A stretch of DNA of 64,000 nt from Xylanimonas allomyrinae. GTDB taxonomy: Bacteria > Actinomycetota > Actinomycetes > Actinomycetales > Cellulomonadaceae. The position numbers and the translations under genes are program-made. The stretch is taken from contig NZ_CP035495.1 of NCBI RefSeq assembly GCF_004135345.1, forward strand, positions 1,550,001-1,614,000, in the 5' to 3' direction. The stretch's first letter is position 1. Each line of letters starts with the position of its first letter. Shown here one piece after another: positions 27,365-35,260 of the stretch. The notes under the pieces are model-generated. The model made no database searches. It was not told where the DNA came from and worked only from the letters and a program-made list of their open reading frames with translations.

Positions 27365-29284
27365 ATGCCCGAGGATCACCAGCCCACGGCCCCGACGAGC
27401 GCCGACCTCGCGGCCCTGCGGGCAGCGGCGGCGCAGGCGGCCGCCGAGGCCGCAGCCGCCAAGGCGGCGGCAGCGCAGGCCGCGCTCGAGGCGGCCGAGG
27501 CCGCCGCGCAGGCCGCCGGCCCCGGCCAGGCCGCCACGCCCGCACCGCCCGCCGACCCCGCTCCCCCGGCGGTCGCGTCCGCACCGTCCCTGCCACCGGC
27601 CGCCGCACCCGCGCCGGTCGGCGACGCCCCGCGCACGCCCCCGGACCTCGACGGGTACGCCGCCGAGGTCGCCGCGGGCTACGCGGTGCGCGGAGCCTTG
27701 CTCCCGCTCGGTGCCCTTCTCGAGGACGTCGGCGGCACGCCCGCCCCGAACCCGGACGTGCAGGTGGGCTTCGCGCTGTCGATGCTCAACCGGCACGGCC
27801 TCGTCGCGGGAGCCACGGGCACGGGCAAGACCAAGACGCTCCAGGCGATGGCCGAGGGCCTGTCGCTCGCGGGTGTGCCGGTGTTCCTCGCGGACATCAA
27901 GGGCGACCTGTCGGGCCTGGCGGTCGCGCCCGCCCCGAGCGAGGCCGTCAGCGCGCGCGCGGCCAGCATCGGCCAGGCGTGGGCCCCGACGGCGTTCCCC
28001 GTCGAGTTCTACTCGCTGGGCGGGCTCGGTGCGGGGGTGCCGATCCGCACCACGGTGACCGACTTCGGCCCGTTGCTGCTGAGCAAGGTGCTGGGGCTCA
28101 ACGACACCCAGGAGTCGAGCCTCGGCCTGGTCTTCCACTGGGCCGACGCGCAGGGCCTGGCGCTGCTCGACCTCAAGGACCTGCAGGCGACCATCGCCTA
28201 CCTCGTCTCGGACGAGGGCAAGGCGGAGCTCAAGGGCATCGGCGGCCTGTCGGTGGCGACGGCGGGCGTGATCCTGCGCGAGATCGTCGCGCTCCAGGCG
28301 CAGGGGGCGGACGTGTTCTTCGGCGAGCCCGCGTTCGCGACGTCGGACCTGCTGCGCACGGCCGCCGACGGCAGGGGCGTGGTCTCGGCGCTGGAGCTGC
28401 CCGCGGTCCAGGACCGTCCCGCCCTGTTCTCGACGTTCCTGATGTGGCTGCTGGCCGACCTGTTCCAGGAGCTGCCGGAGGTGGGCGACCCGGACAAGCC
28501 GCGCCTGGTCTTCTTCTTCGACGAGGCTCACCTCCTCTTTGCCGGCGCGAGCAAGGACTTCCTGCAGCAGGTCACGCAGACGGTGCGCCTCATCCGCTCC
28601 AAGGGGGTGGGCGTCTTCTTCGTCACCCAGTCCCCCAAGGACGTGCCGGCCGACGTGCTCGCCCAGCTCGGCAACCGGGTGCAGCACGCGCTGCGGGCCT
28701 TCACCCCCGACGACGCGACGGCGCTGCGCCAGGCGGTGCGGACGTTCCCGCACTCGCCCTACGACCTGGAGCGCCTGCTGCAGTCGCTCGCGACGGGCGA
28801 GGCCGTGGTCACCGTGCTGACCGAGAAGGGTGCGCCCGCGCCGGTCGCCTGGACGCGCGTGCGCGCCCCGCAGGCGTCGATGGACCCGGCGCCGCCCGCC
28901 ACGCTCGACGCCGTCGTGGCGGCGTCGAGCGGGCAGGCGCGTTACGGCACCGCCGTCGACAACGAGTCGGCGTTCGAGCTGCTGCAGGTGCGCGTGCAGC
29001 AGGAGGCGGCCGCGCGCGAGGCCGCCCGGGCCGCCGACGCCGCCGCGCAGGCGCAGGCGAAGGCTGAGGCGGACGCCGCGGCCCAGCGCGAGCGGGCCGC
29101 CCGCAAGGAGCAGGCCGAGCTGGAGAAGATGCGCGAGCGCCTGCTGCGCGACGCCACGCAGCGTCCGACGGCGTCCCGGCCCCGCTCGCGCGCGGCGAGC
29201 CCGCTCGACTCGATGCTCCGGACGGCCGGCAACACGCTGGCGCGCGAGATCACCCGCTCGATCTTCGGCACGCGGCGACGCTGA
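27365..29284 (+). CDS. HerA-like ATPase (DUF853 / helicase HerA-like C-terminal domain)
   Basis: A 639-residue FtsK/HerA-superfamily ATPase. Residues ~12-52 are an Ala/Gln-rich predicted coiled coil, then a Pro-rich linker. The ATPase core has Walker A AGATGTGKTKT, then FLADIKGDLSGLA, Walker B LVFFFDEAHLLF and sensor-like VFFVTQSPKDVPADVLAQLGNR. A second coiled coil, rich in Ala and Glu, follows near residues 540-600, and the tail is basic (TSIFGTRRR-like). The family (YjgR type) is widespread but of unproven function; DNA or nucleoprotein translocation is inferred from the superfamily. It stands alone, convergent with the aminotransferase (9 nt). Confidence 0.92.
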   Translation: MPEDHQPTAPTSADLAALRAAAAQAAAEAAAAKAAAAQAALEAAEAAAQAAGPGQAATPAPPADPAPPAVASAPSLPPAAAPAPVGDAPRTPPDLDGYAAEVAAGYAVRGALLPLGALLEDVGGTPAPNPDVQVGFALSMLNRHGLVAGATGTGKTKTLQAMAEGLSLAGVPVFLADIKGDLSGLAVAPAPSEAVSARAASIGQAWAPTAFPVEFYSLGGLGAGVPIRTTVTDFGPLLLSKVLGLNDTQESSLGLVFHWADAQGLALLDLKDLQATIAYLVSDEGKAELKGIGGLSVATAGVILREIVALQAQGADVFFGEPAFATSDLLRTAADGRGVVSALELPAVQDRPALFSTFLMWLLADLFQELPEVGDPDKPRLVFFFDEAHLLFAGASKDFLQQVTQTVRLIRSKGVGVFFVTQSPKDVPADVLAQLGNRVQHALRAFTPDDATALRQAVRTFPHSPYDLERLLQSLATGEAVVTVLTEKGAPAPVAWTRVRAPQASMDPAPPATLDAVVAASSGQARYGTAVDNESAFELLQVRVQQEAAAREAARAADAAAQAQAKAEADAAAQRERAARKEQAELEKMRERLLRDATQRPTASRPRSRAASPLDSMLRTAGNTLAREITRSIFGTRRR

Positions 29285-29293
29285 CCGCCGCCG

Positions 29294-30723
29294 TCACGCC
29301 ACGTACTCGTCCGCAACGTCGAGCGCGGCGTCGATCACCGCGAGCCCGCGCCGCAGCTCGTCCTCCGCGATGACCAGCGGCGGTGCCAGGTGCACGCGGC
29401 TGAAGTGCGTGAAGGGCCACACGCCGCCCGCCTTGCACGCGGCGGCGATGCGCGCCATCGGCTCGGCGTCGGCACCCGCGGCGTTGAACGGTACGAGCGG
29501 CTCGCGCGTCTCGCGGTCGCGCACGAGCTCCAGCGCCCAGAACAGGCCCCGGCCGCGCGCCTCGCCCAGCGCGGGGTGCCGCTCGGCCCAGGCCGCGAGC
29601 TCGGGGGCGATCACGCGTTCGCCGAGGTCGCGCACGCGCTCCAGGATGCCGTCGCGCTCGAACACCTCGAAGGTGGCCACGCCCGCCGCGCAGGCCAGCG
29701 GGTGGCCGGAGTAGGTGAGCCCGCCGGGGAACGGGACGTCGTCGAAGTGGCGTGCGACGGCGTCGCTGATGACGACGCCGCCCAGGGGCACGTACCCGGA
29801 GTTGACGCCCTTGGCGAACGTGATGAGGTCGGGCACGACGCCGAACGCGTCGACGGCGAACCACTCCCCGACGCGGCCGAACCCCACCATGACCTCGTCG
29901 GCCACGAGGAGGATGCCGTGCCGGTCGCACAGCTCGCGCACGCCCGCCAGGTAGCCCGGCGGCGGGACGAGCACGCCGTTGGTGCCGACGATGGTCTCCA
30001 GCACGATCGCGGCGACCGTCCCGGCGCCCTCGAGCCGCACCACCGACTCCAGGTGCTCGAGCGCGCGCTCGGTCTCCTGCTCGGGGTCGTGGCGTGGAAC
30101 GCCGAGCGGTACGGGTAGGGGCCGAAGAAGTGGGCGACGCCCGGGTCGATCGGGCGGTTGGCCCACCGGCGCGGGTCGCCCGTCAGGGCGATCGCCGTCG
30201 ACGTCGAGCCGTGGTACGAGCGGTAGGCGGACAGCACCTTCCAGCGCCCGGTCGCCTGCCGCGCGAGGCGGACCGCGTACTCGTTGGCCTCGGCGCCGCC
30301 GTTGGTGAAGAACACGTGGTCGAGCGTGCCGGGCGCGACGGCGGCGATCCGGCGCGCCAGCTCGCCGCGCACGTCGTTGGCCAGGGACGGCTGGATCGTG
30401 GCGAGCCGCCCGGCCTGCTGCTGGACGGCGGCGACCAGGTCGGGGTGCTGGTGGCCCAGGTTGAGGTTGACGAGCTGGGAGCCGAAGTCGAGGTAGGCGT
30501 TGCCCTGGTAGTCCCAGAACGTCGAGCCCCGGCCCGCCGCGACGGGCAGCGGGTCGATGTGGGCCTGCGCGCTCCAGGAGTGGAACACGTGCGCCCGGTC
30601 GTCCGCGCGCACCTGCGCCTCGGCGTCCGCGTCGCCGAACGGGTGGTGCGTGCCGTGCCGGTCGAGGTGGCCGTGCGGTTCGTCGCTCGCGCTCGGCACG
30701 AGCGCGTCGTTGGTCGGCGTCAT
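29294..30723 (-). pseudogene. Class III aminotransferase (single-base frameshift)
   Basis: The start (ATG 30723, ribosome site GAGGAG) leads into a PLP-dependent omega-aminotransferase of the GABA/beta-alanine:pyruvate type: FWDYQGNAYLDFGSQLVNLNLGH, VFFTNGGAEANEYAVRLAR and YRSYHGST. At 30081-30086 the frame breaks; adding one C on the plus strand at 30082 (coding strand ACCCCG[G]AGCAGG) joins it to ATTPEQETERALEHLE and the rest: DEVMVGFGRVGEWFA, the PLP-lysine segment ITFAKGVNSGYVPLGG and the C-terminal FTHFSRVHLAPPLV. The restored protein is 476 residues. It lies 9 nt behind the semialdehyde dehydrogenase, the natural next enzyme. Probably intact in the living genome. Confidence 0.85.
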
Positions 30724-30732
30724 CGGTGCTCC

Positions 30733-32217
30733 TCAGCGGTTCGACGGGAAGGCGAGCTCGACCTTCGAGCCGGCCGGGTCGGGCCAGCGCGAGGTGACGA
30801 CCTTGCTGCGCGTGTAGAAGTGGAACGACTCGGGGCCGTAGATGTGCGTGTCGCCGAACAGCGAGTCCTTCCAGCCGCCGAACGAGTACGCGCCCACGGG
30901 CACCGGGATCGGCACATTGATGCCGATCATGCCCGCGTCCGCCTCCCGCTGGAAGCGGCGCGCGGCACCGCCGTCGCGCGTGAAGACGGCCGCGCCGTTG
31001 CCGAACGGGCTGCCGTTGACGATCGCGACCGCCTCGTCGAACGTCTCGGCCCGCACGACGGCCAGCACGGGCCCGAAGATCTCGTCGTCGTACACGGGCG
31101 TGCCGGGCCGCACGTGGTCGACGAGGCTGGGCGCCAGGAAGAACCCACCGCCCGGCAGGTCGCGCTCACGCCCGTCGACGACGACGGTGGCGCCGTCGGC
31201 GGCCGCGCCGGCCACGTAGGACGCGACCTTGTCGCGGTGCTCGCGCGTGATGAGCGGGCCCATCTCGCTCGCCGGGTCGGTGCCGGGGCCGACGACGAGC
31301 GCGTCGAGCCGCCGCGCCACGGCCTCCACGAGCCGGTCGCCGACGTCACCGACCGTGACCAGCACGCTGACGGCCATGCAGCGCTCCCCGGCCGAGCCGT
31401 AGGCGGCCGAGACGGCAGCGTCGGCCGCCGCGTCGACGTCGGCGTCGGGCAGCACGACCATGTGGTTCTTCGCGCCGGCCAGCGCCTGGACGCGCTTGCC
31501 GGACGCGCTCGCGCGGGCGTAGATGGCGCGCGCGACGGGCGTGGACCCGACGAAGCTCACCGCGCCCACGTGCGGGTCGTCGAGCAGCGCGTCCACGGCG
31601 TCCTTGGCGCCGTGGACGACGTTGAGCACGCCGTCGGGCAGGCCCGCCTCCTGGAAGAGCCGCGCGAGGAACAGGGGCGCGCTCGGGTCCTTCTCGCTCG
31701 GCTTGAGCACCACGGTGTTGCCGCACGCGACCGCGCTGGCGACCATCCACAGGGGCACCATGACGGGGAAGTTGAACGGGGTGATGCACCCGACGACGCC
31801 GACGGGCTGCCGCACCGAGTACACGTCGACGCCGCGCGAGACCTGCTCGCTGTGCTCGCCCTTGAGGTGCTCGAGCAGGCCGGCCGCGTACTCGACGTTC
31901 TCCAGGCCGCGCCCGATCTCGCCGAGCGCGTCGGCGTGCACCTTGCCGTGCTCGGACGTGACGATGCGCGCGAGGTCGTCTCGGCGCTCGGTCAGCAGGT
32001 GCCGCAGCCGGAAGAGCACGTCCGCGCGGCGCGCCAGGCTCGTCTCGCGCCAGGCCGGCAGGGCCGCGCGCGCCGCCTGGACGGCGGCCGCGACGTCGGC
32101 GGCACCGCCCAGCACGACGTCGTGCTGGCGCTGCCCGGTCGCCGGGTCGAAGACGGGGCCGACGCGGGCCGGGTCGCCGGTCTCGGCTCCGGCGACGAGA
32201 TGACGGATGAGTGCCAC
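30733..32217 (-). CDS. mmsA: CoA-acylating (methyl)malonate-semialdehyde dehydrogenase
   Basis: A 494-residue aldehyde dehydrogenase of the MmsA/IolA type, which turns malonate or methylmalonate semialdehyde into acetyl- or propionyl-CoA with NAD+ and CoA. The nucleophile is Cys280 (YGSAGERCMAVS). At the position where other aldehyde dehydrogenases carry a general-base glutamate there is Asn251 (ALAGAKNHMVV), the hallmark of the CoA-dependent group. Other marks are CITPFNFPVMVPLWM and FFLAPSLVDHV. GTG 32217 has a good ribosome site (GGAGGA). It forms an operon with the aminotransferase and is divergent from the PucR gene. Confidence 0.93.
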   Translation of the reverse strand: MALIRHLVAGAETGDPARVGPVFDPATGQRQHDVVLGGAADVAAAVQAARAALPAWRETSLARRADVLFRLRHLLTERRDDLARIVTSEHGKVHADALGEIGRGLENVEYAAGLLEHLKGEHSEQVSRGVDVYSVRQPVGVVGCITPFNFPVMVPLWMVASAVACGNTVVLKPSEKDPSAPLFLARLFQEAGLPDGVLNVVHGAKDAVDALLDDPHVGAVSFVGSTPVARAIYARASASGKRVQALAGAKNHMVVLPDADVDAAADAAVSAAYGSAGERCMAVSVLVTVGDVGDRLVEAVARRLDALVVGPGTDPASEMGPLITREHRDKVASYVAGAAADGATVVVDGRERDLPGGGFFLAPSLVDHVRPGTPVYDDEIFGPVLAVVRAETFDEAVAIVNGSPFGNGAAVFTRDGGAARRFQREADAGMIGINVPIPVPVGAYSFGGWKDSLFGDTHIYGPESFHFYTRSKVVTSRWPDPAGSKVELAFPSNR

Positions 32218-32245
32218 GGTTCCTCCACAGCAGGGACGACGGGGA

Positions 32246-32263
32246 TGCCGGACGATCTGCCCG
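32246..32263. promoter_or_regulatory. Candidate PucR operator O1
   Basis: TGCCGGACGATCTGCCCG is itself a dyad (CCGG...CCGG arms) and recurs, inverted, at 32348-32365 with one mismatch. It sits between the divergent mmsA and pucR genes, overlapping the expected -35 region of pucR. Binding by PucR is inferred from position. Confidence 0.5.
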
Positions 32264-32272
32264 GATGGTGAC

Positions 32273-32278
32273 TAGTCT
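32273..32278 (+). promoter_or_regulatory. -10 box TAGTCT, pucR
   Basis: TAGTCT lies inside the 8-bp palindrome GACTAGTC, 40 nt before the pucR ATG. This gene therefore has a leader and a ribosome site (GGAAGCGAGG), unlike most single genes here. Confidence 0.45.
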
Positions 32279-32317
32279 CAGAACCTCGATCATCTCGGCG
32301 CGGAAGCGAGGCCAGCG

Positions 32318-33946
32318 ATGTCAGACCGTCCCGGATCACGCACCGTTCGGACAGATCGTCCGGCACCCGGCGACTCGCACCTGCTGCCGAGCGTGCGCGA
32401 CGTGCTCGCCTCCGAGCCGGTCGCCCGGGCCCTGCCCGAGCTGGTGTGCGGCGCCGAGGGGCTCGACGCGCCCGTGCGCTGGGTCCACGTCGCCGAGACC
32501 CCCGAGGCCGCGGGCCTCGTCTCGGGCGGCGAGCTCCTGCTCTCGACGGGCATCGCCTGGCCCGCCGACGGTCCGGCGCTGCACCGCCTGGGCCGGCAGC
32601 TCGTCGCGGCCCGTATCGCGGGACTCGTCCTGGAGCTCGGGGACCACCTGCCCGCCGCCCCGCCCGCCCTCGTGGCCGAGCTGCGCGCCGCGGGCGTCCC
32701 GTTCGTCGTCCTGCACCGCAAGGCCCGCTTCGTCGACGTCACCGAGTCCGTCCACGCGCGGATCATCTCCGACCAGACGGCCGCGCTGCGCGCCCGCGAC
32801 GAGATCCACACGCTGTTCACCGGCCTGAGCCTGCGCGGCAGCCCCGCCGACGTCATCGTCGCGCACGCCGCACGCGTGCTCGCCTGCCCCGTCGTGCTGG
32901 AGGACGCCGCCCACCAGGTCGTCGCCGCCGAGAACCTCTCCCCCGACGGCGCCGACCTCGCCGCGTGGGAGCAGCGCTCACGCGCCGCGCACCGCGGCAC
33001 AGGACAGGACGGCTGGACGATCGCGCCCGTCGAGGCGCGCGGCACCCGCTGGGGGCACCTCGTCGCGCTCCCCGGGGAGCAGCACCGCGCCGGCCGCTCG
33101 ACCGTGCTCGAACAGGCCGCCGTCGCACTGACCCTCAGCCGGCTCGCCGACCGCGACGACGACGCGTGGTCCCGGCACAGCCACACGGCCCTCCTCGGCA
33201 CGCTCCTGCGCGGGCGGCACGCCGGCGACGGCGAGCTCACGGCGCGCTTCGAGGCGTCCGGCTTCCCCGTCACCGGCCGTGTCCTGACCGGCGCCGTCCT
33301 GCTGCGGCGCGCGGGCGCCCTCGACGACGGCGCCGCGACCCGCGTGGTGCGCGCCGCCCGTGCCAGCGGGCTCGGCGTCCTCGCCGCACCCCAGCCCGAC
33401 CGGCCGGGCCGGCTCGTCGTCGCCGTGTCCGCGCGCGACGGGCACGCGCCCGACGACGCCGCGTTCCAGGCGCTCGCGGCCGCCGCGCCGCACGAGGCCG
33501 ACGAACGCGCGGCCGACGTCGTCGTCGGCACCGGGGCCCACGGGCCGGCCGGGCTGCTCGCCTCGCTCACCGAGGCCGTCGCGCTCGCCGGGCGCCTGAC
33601 GCCGGGGCCCGCCGCCGCCGTCCACCGGGCGTCCCGGCACCCGCTGCTGCGCCTGGTCACCGCGCTCGGCGGCGACCCCCGGCTGACGGCGCACGCCGAG
33701 GACCTGCTGCGCCCGCTCGTCGAGCACGACCTGGCGCACGACGGCGACCTGGTCGAGGTGCTGCGCGCCTACGTCGCCCACCCCGGCAACCGCACCCGTG
33801 CGGCGGCCGCGAGCCACCTGTCACGCTCGGTGTTCTACCAGCGGCTGGCGCTCGTCTCCCGGCTCCTGGGACTCGACCTCGACGACGGCGAGGCGGTCGC
33901 GGCGCTGCACGTCGCGGTGCTGGCCCGGCCGCCCCGGCGCGCCTGA
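32318..33946 (+). CDS. PucR-family transcriptional regulator
   Basis: A 542-residue regulator. The N-terminal PucR domain covers residues ~25-140 (LPSVRDVLASEPVARALPELVCGAEGLDAPVRWVHVAE, GELLLSTGIAWP, VPFVVLHRKARFVDVTE), followed by a GGDEF-like central domain and the C-terminal helix-turn-helix (LVEVLRAYVAHPGNRTRAAAASHLSRSVFYQRLALVSRLLGLDLDD). Family members control purine, GABA and amino-acid catabolism, often from a divergent promoter. The position opposite mmsA and the two operator-like repeats suggest that it governs the mmsA-aminotransferase operon and itself. Its stop lies inside the first unit of a 17-bp repeat array. Confidence 0.9.
   Translation: MSDRPGSRTVRTDRPAPGDSHLLPSVRDVLASEPVARALPELVCGAEGLDAPVRWVHVAETPEAAGLVSGGELLLSTGIAWPADGPALHRLGRQLVAARIAGLVLELGDHLPAAPPALVAELRAAGVPFVVLHRKARFVDVTESVHARIISDQTAALRARDEIHTLFTGLSLRGSPADVIVAHAARVLACPVVLEDAAHQVVAAENLSPDGADLAAWEQRSRAAHRGTGQDGWTIAPVEARGTRWGHLVALPGEQHRAGRSTVLEQAAVALTLSRLADRDDDAWSRHSHTALLGTLLRGRHAGDGELTARFEASGFPVTGRVLTGAVLLRRAGALDDGAATRVVRAARASGLGVLAAPQPDRPGRLVVAVSARDGHAPDDAAFQALAAAAPHEADERAADVVVGTGAHGPAGLLASLTEAVALAGRLTPGPAAAVHRASRHPLLRLVTALGGDPRLTAHAEDLLRPLVEHDLAHDGDLVEVLRAYVAHPGNRTRAAAASHLSRSVFYQRLALVSRLLGLDLDDGEAVAALHVAVLARPPRRA
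32348..32365. promoter_or_regulatory. Candidate PucR operator O2 (within pucR codons 11-16)
   Basis: CGGACAGATCGTCCGGCA is the inverted copy of O1 (17 of 18 bases) and is an inner dyad CGGAC-N5-GTCCG. It lies just inside the pucR coding sequence, 102 bp from O1, a layout that would fit a repression loop. Confidence 0.5.
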
Positions 33947-34013
33947 GGCCCTGGCGAGTCTGAGGCCCTGGCGCGCCTGAGTCCCTGGCGCGCCTGAGTC
34001 CCCGGCGCCTGAG
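33931..34013. repeat. Five tandem 17-bp repeats at the end of pucR
   Basis: Four 17-bp units (33931-33998) of the form GCCCTGGCGCGCCTGAG and one 15-bp unit (33999-34013) lie head to tail. The pucR stop is in the first unit and the array runs up to the convergent peptidase stop at 34015. A slippage-prone spacer is the simplest reading. Confidence 0.85.
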
Positions 34014-34014
34014 A

Positions 34015-35118
34015 CTAGGCGCCAAACGCGGCCCGGACCTCGGCGTGCGGCAGGGCGTAGGCGCGGTGCCCGTCACGCCCCGTCACGTCGTGCGCCGCGA
34101 CCAGCGCCTCCGCCACGGCCTCCTCCGTGGCCTCGACCGTCGCCGCGTAGAGCGGGTCGACCAGTCCCCACGGCACGGACCGGAGCCGGTCGAGCGGCGG
34201 GGTCTGCCCGGCGGGGATGCGCGAGACGAGCGCGCCGGTGTTGGCCGTCGAGAACGCGAGGAAGATGTCGCCCGAGAAGTGGCTGCCGGTGGTCCCCGTG
34301 CGCGCCAGCCCCAGCGGCACGCGGCGCGCGACCGCCGCGAGCTGGTGCGGAAGCAGCGGCGCGTCGGTCGCCACGATCCCCACCACGCTCCCCGCCCCGG
34401 CCGCCGCGCCCGGGTTCTCGCCGTCGCGCACCAGCCAGTCGGTCTCCGCCATCGGGTTCGGCGCGGCCGAACGCCGGCCGAGCGGCACGCCGCCCAGGCG
34501 CAGCTCGGGCCGCGACCCGAAGTTTGCCTGCAACAGCACGCCGACCGTGTACTGCTCGTCACCGACGTCGGCGACCCGCGACGCCGTGCCCGTGCCGCCC
34601 TTGAAGCCGTAGCAGCACATGCCCGTGCCGCCGCCGAACGGGCCGCTGACGACGTCGGCGCTCGCGGCGTCGATCGCGCGACCGGCGTCGTCGGGCACGA
34701 GGTGACCGCCGTTGATGTCGTGCAGGTAGCCGTCCCACGTCTCGCCCACCACGGGCAGGAGCCACTGGGAGGCCAGCGCCGGATGGTGGCGCACGACCCA
34801 GTCGACGACGCCGCGATGGACCGTCCCGACCGAGTGCGAGCTCGTCAGGAGCACGGGCAGGTCGAGCGACCCGCTCTCGTCGATCCACGTCCGGCCCGTG
34901 AGCTCGCCGTTGCCGTTGAGCGAGTGCGTCGCGGCCGCGCACGGGACGCCGACGCCGTCGCGGCCTCGCGGCAGGATGGCTGTGACTCCGGTCTGGACGT
35001 GCCCGGCCGAACGGGTCACGTAGCCGACCTCGACTCCCCCGACGTCGGTGATCGCGTTGCGCGGCCCGGGGACGCCGTCGAAGGAAACGCCGAGGTCACG
35101 TGCGTGGATGCCAGACAT
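34015..35118 (-). CDS. S58/P1-family peptidase (DmpA/BapA-type aminopeptidase)
   Basis: A 367-residue Ntn-hydrolase of the DmpA/BapA family, which self-cleaves before a serine and removes N-terminal residues, with notable ability to release beta-amino acids from peptides. The likely nucleophile is Ser244 in GAGSVVGIVATDAPLLPHQL, matching the DmpA cleavage site. Other marks: NAITDVGGVEVGY, THSLNGNGELTGR, VVSGPFGGGTGMCCYGFKGGTGTASR and SGDIFLAFSTAN. No signal peptide, so cytoplasmic. ATG 35118 is fixed by a -10 box TATGCT 7 nt upstream with TTGAGC as -35. It sits beside an amino-acid permease and the beta-alanine-type catabolic pair, which suggests beta-peptide use. Confidence 0.92.
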   Translation of the reverse strand: MSGIHARDLGVSFDGVPGPRNAITDVGGVEVGYVTRSAGHVQTGVTAILPRGRDGVGVPCAAATHSLNGNGELTGRTWIDESGSLDLPVLLTSSHSVGTVHRGVVDWVVRHHPALASQWLLPVVGETWDGYLHDINGGHLVPDDAGRAIDAASADVVSGPFGGGTGMCCYGFKGGTGTASRVADVGDEQYTVGVLLQANFGSRPELRLGGVPLGRRSAAPNPMAETDWLVRDGENPGAAAGAGSVVGIVATDAPLLPHQLAAVARRVPLGLARTGTTGSHFSGDIFLAFSTANTGALVSRIPAGQTPPLDRLRSVPWGLVDPLYAATVEATEEAVAEALVAAHDVTGRDGHRAYALPHAEVRAAFGA

Positions 35119-35125
35119 GCGCGAC

Positions 35126-35153
35126 AGCATAGCGATTCTGAACGCTTGCTCAA
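35126..35153 (-). promoter_or_regulatory. Promoter of S58 peptidase gene (leaderless)
   Basis: On the minus strand TTGAGC (35153-35148), 16-bp spacer, TATGCT (35131-35126), then 7 nt to the ATG at 35118. One of the best complete promoters in the window. Confidence 0.7.
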
Positions 35154-35169
35154 GATGCGCTTGATCTTG
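35151..35169. promoter_or_regulatory. Palindromic operator candidate between peptidase and permease
   Basis: CAAGATGCGCTTGATCTTG has 6-bp arms (CAAGAT/ATCTTG). It overlaps the -35 box of the S58 gene, and a second dyad TCAAG-N5-CTTGA (35150-35164) is nested in it. The TetR regulator at 36759 is the nearest candidate to bind it. Confidence 0.5.
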
Positions 35170-35260
35170 CCCGGACAGGCTTGACAGACAGACTGGGACG
35201 CCGCTTGACTCCCTGTTCAATTCCTGCGTAACGGCGCGCAGACCTGACTAGGGGAGTCGC

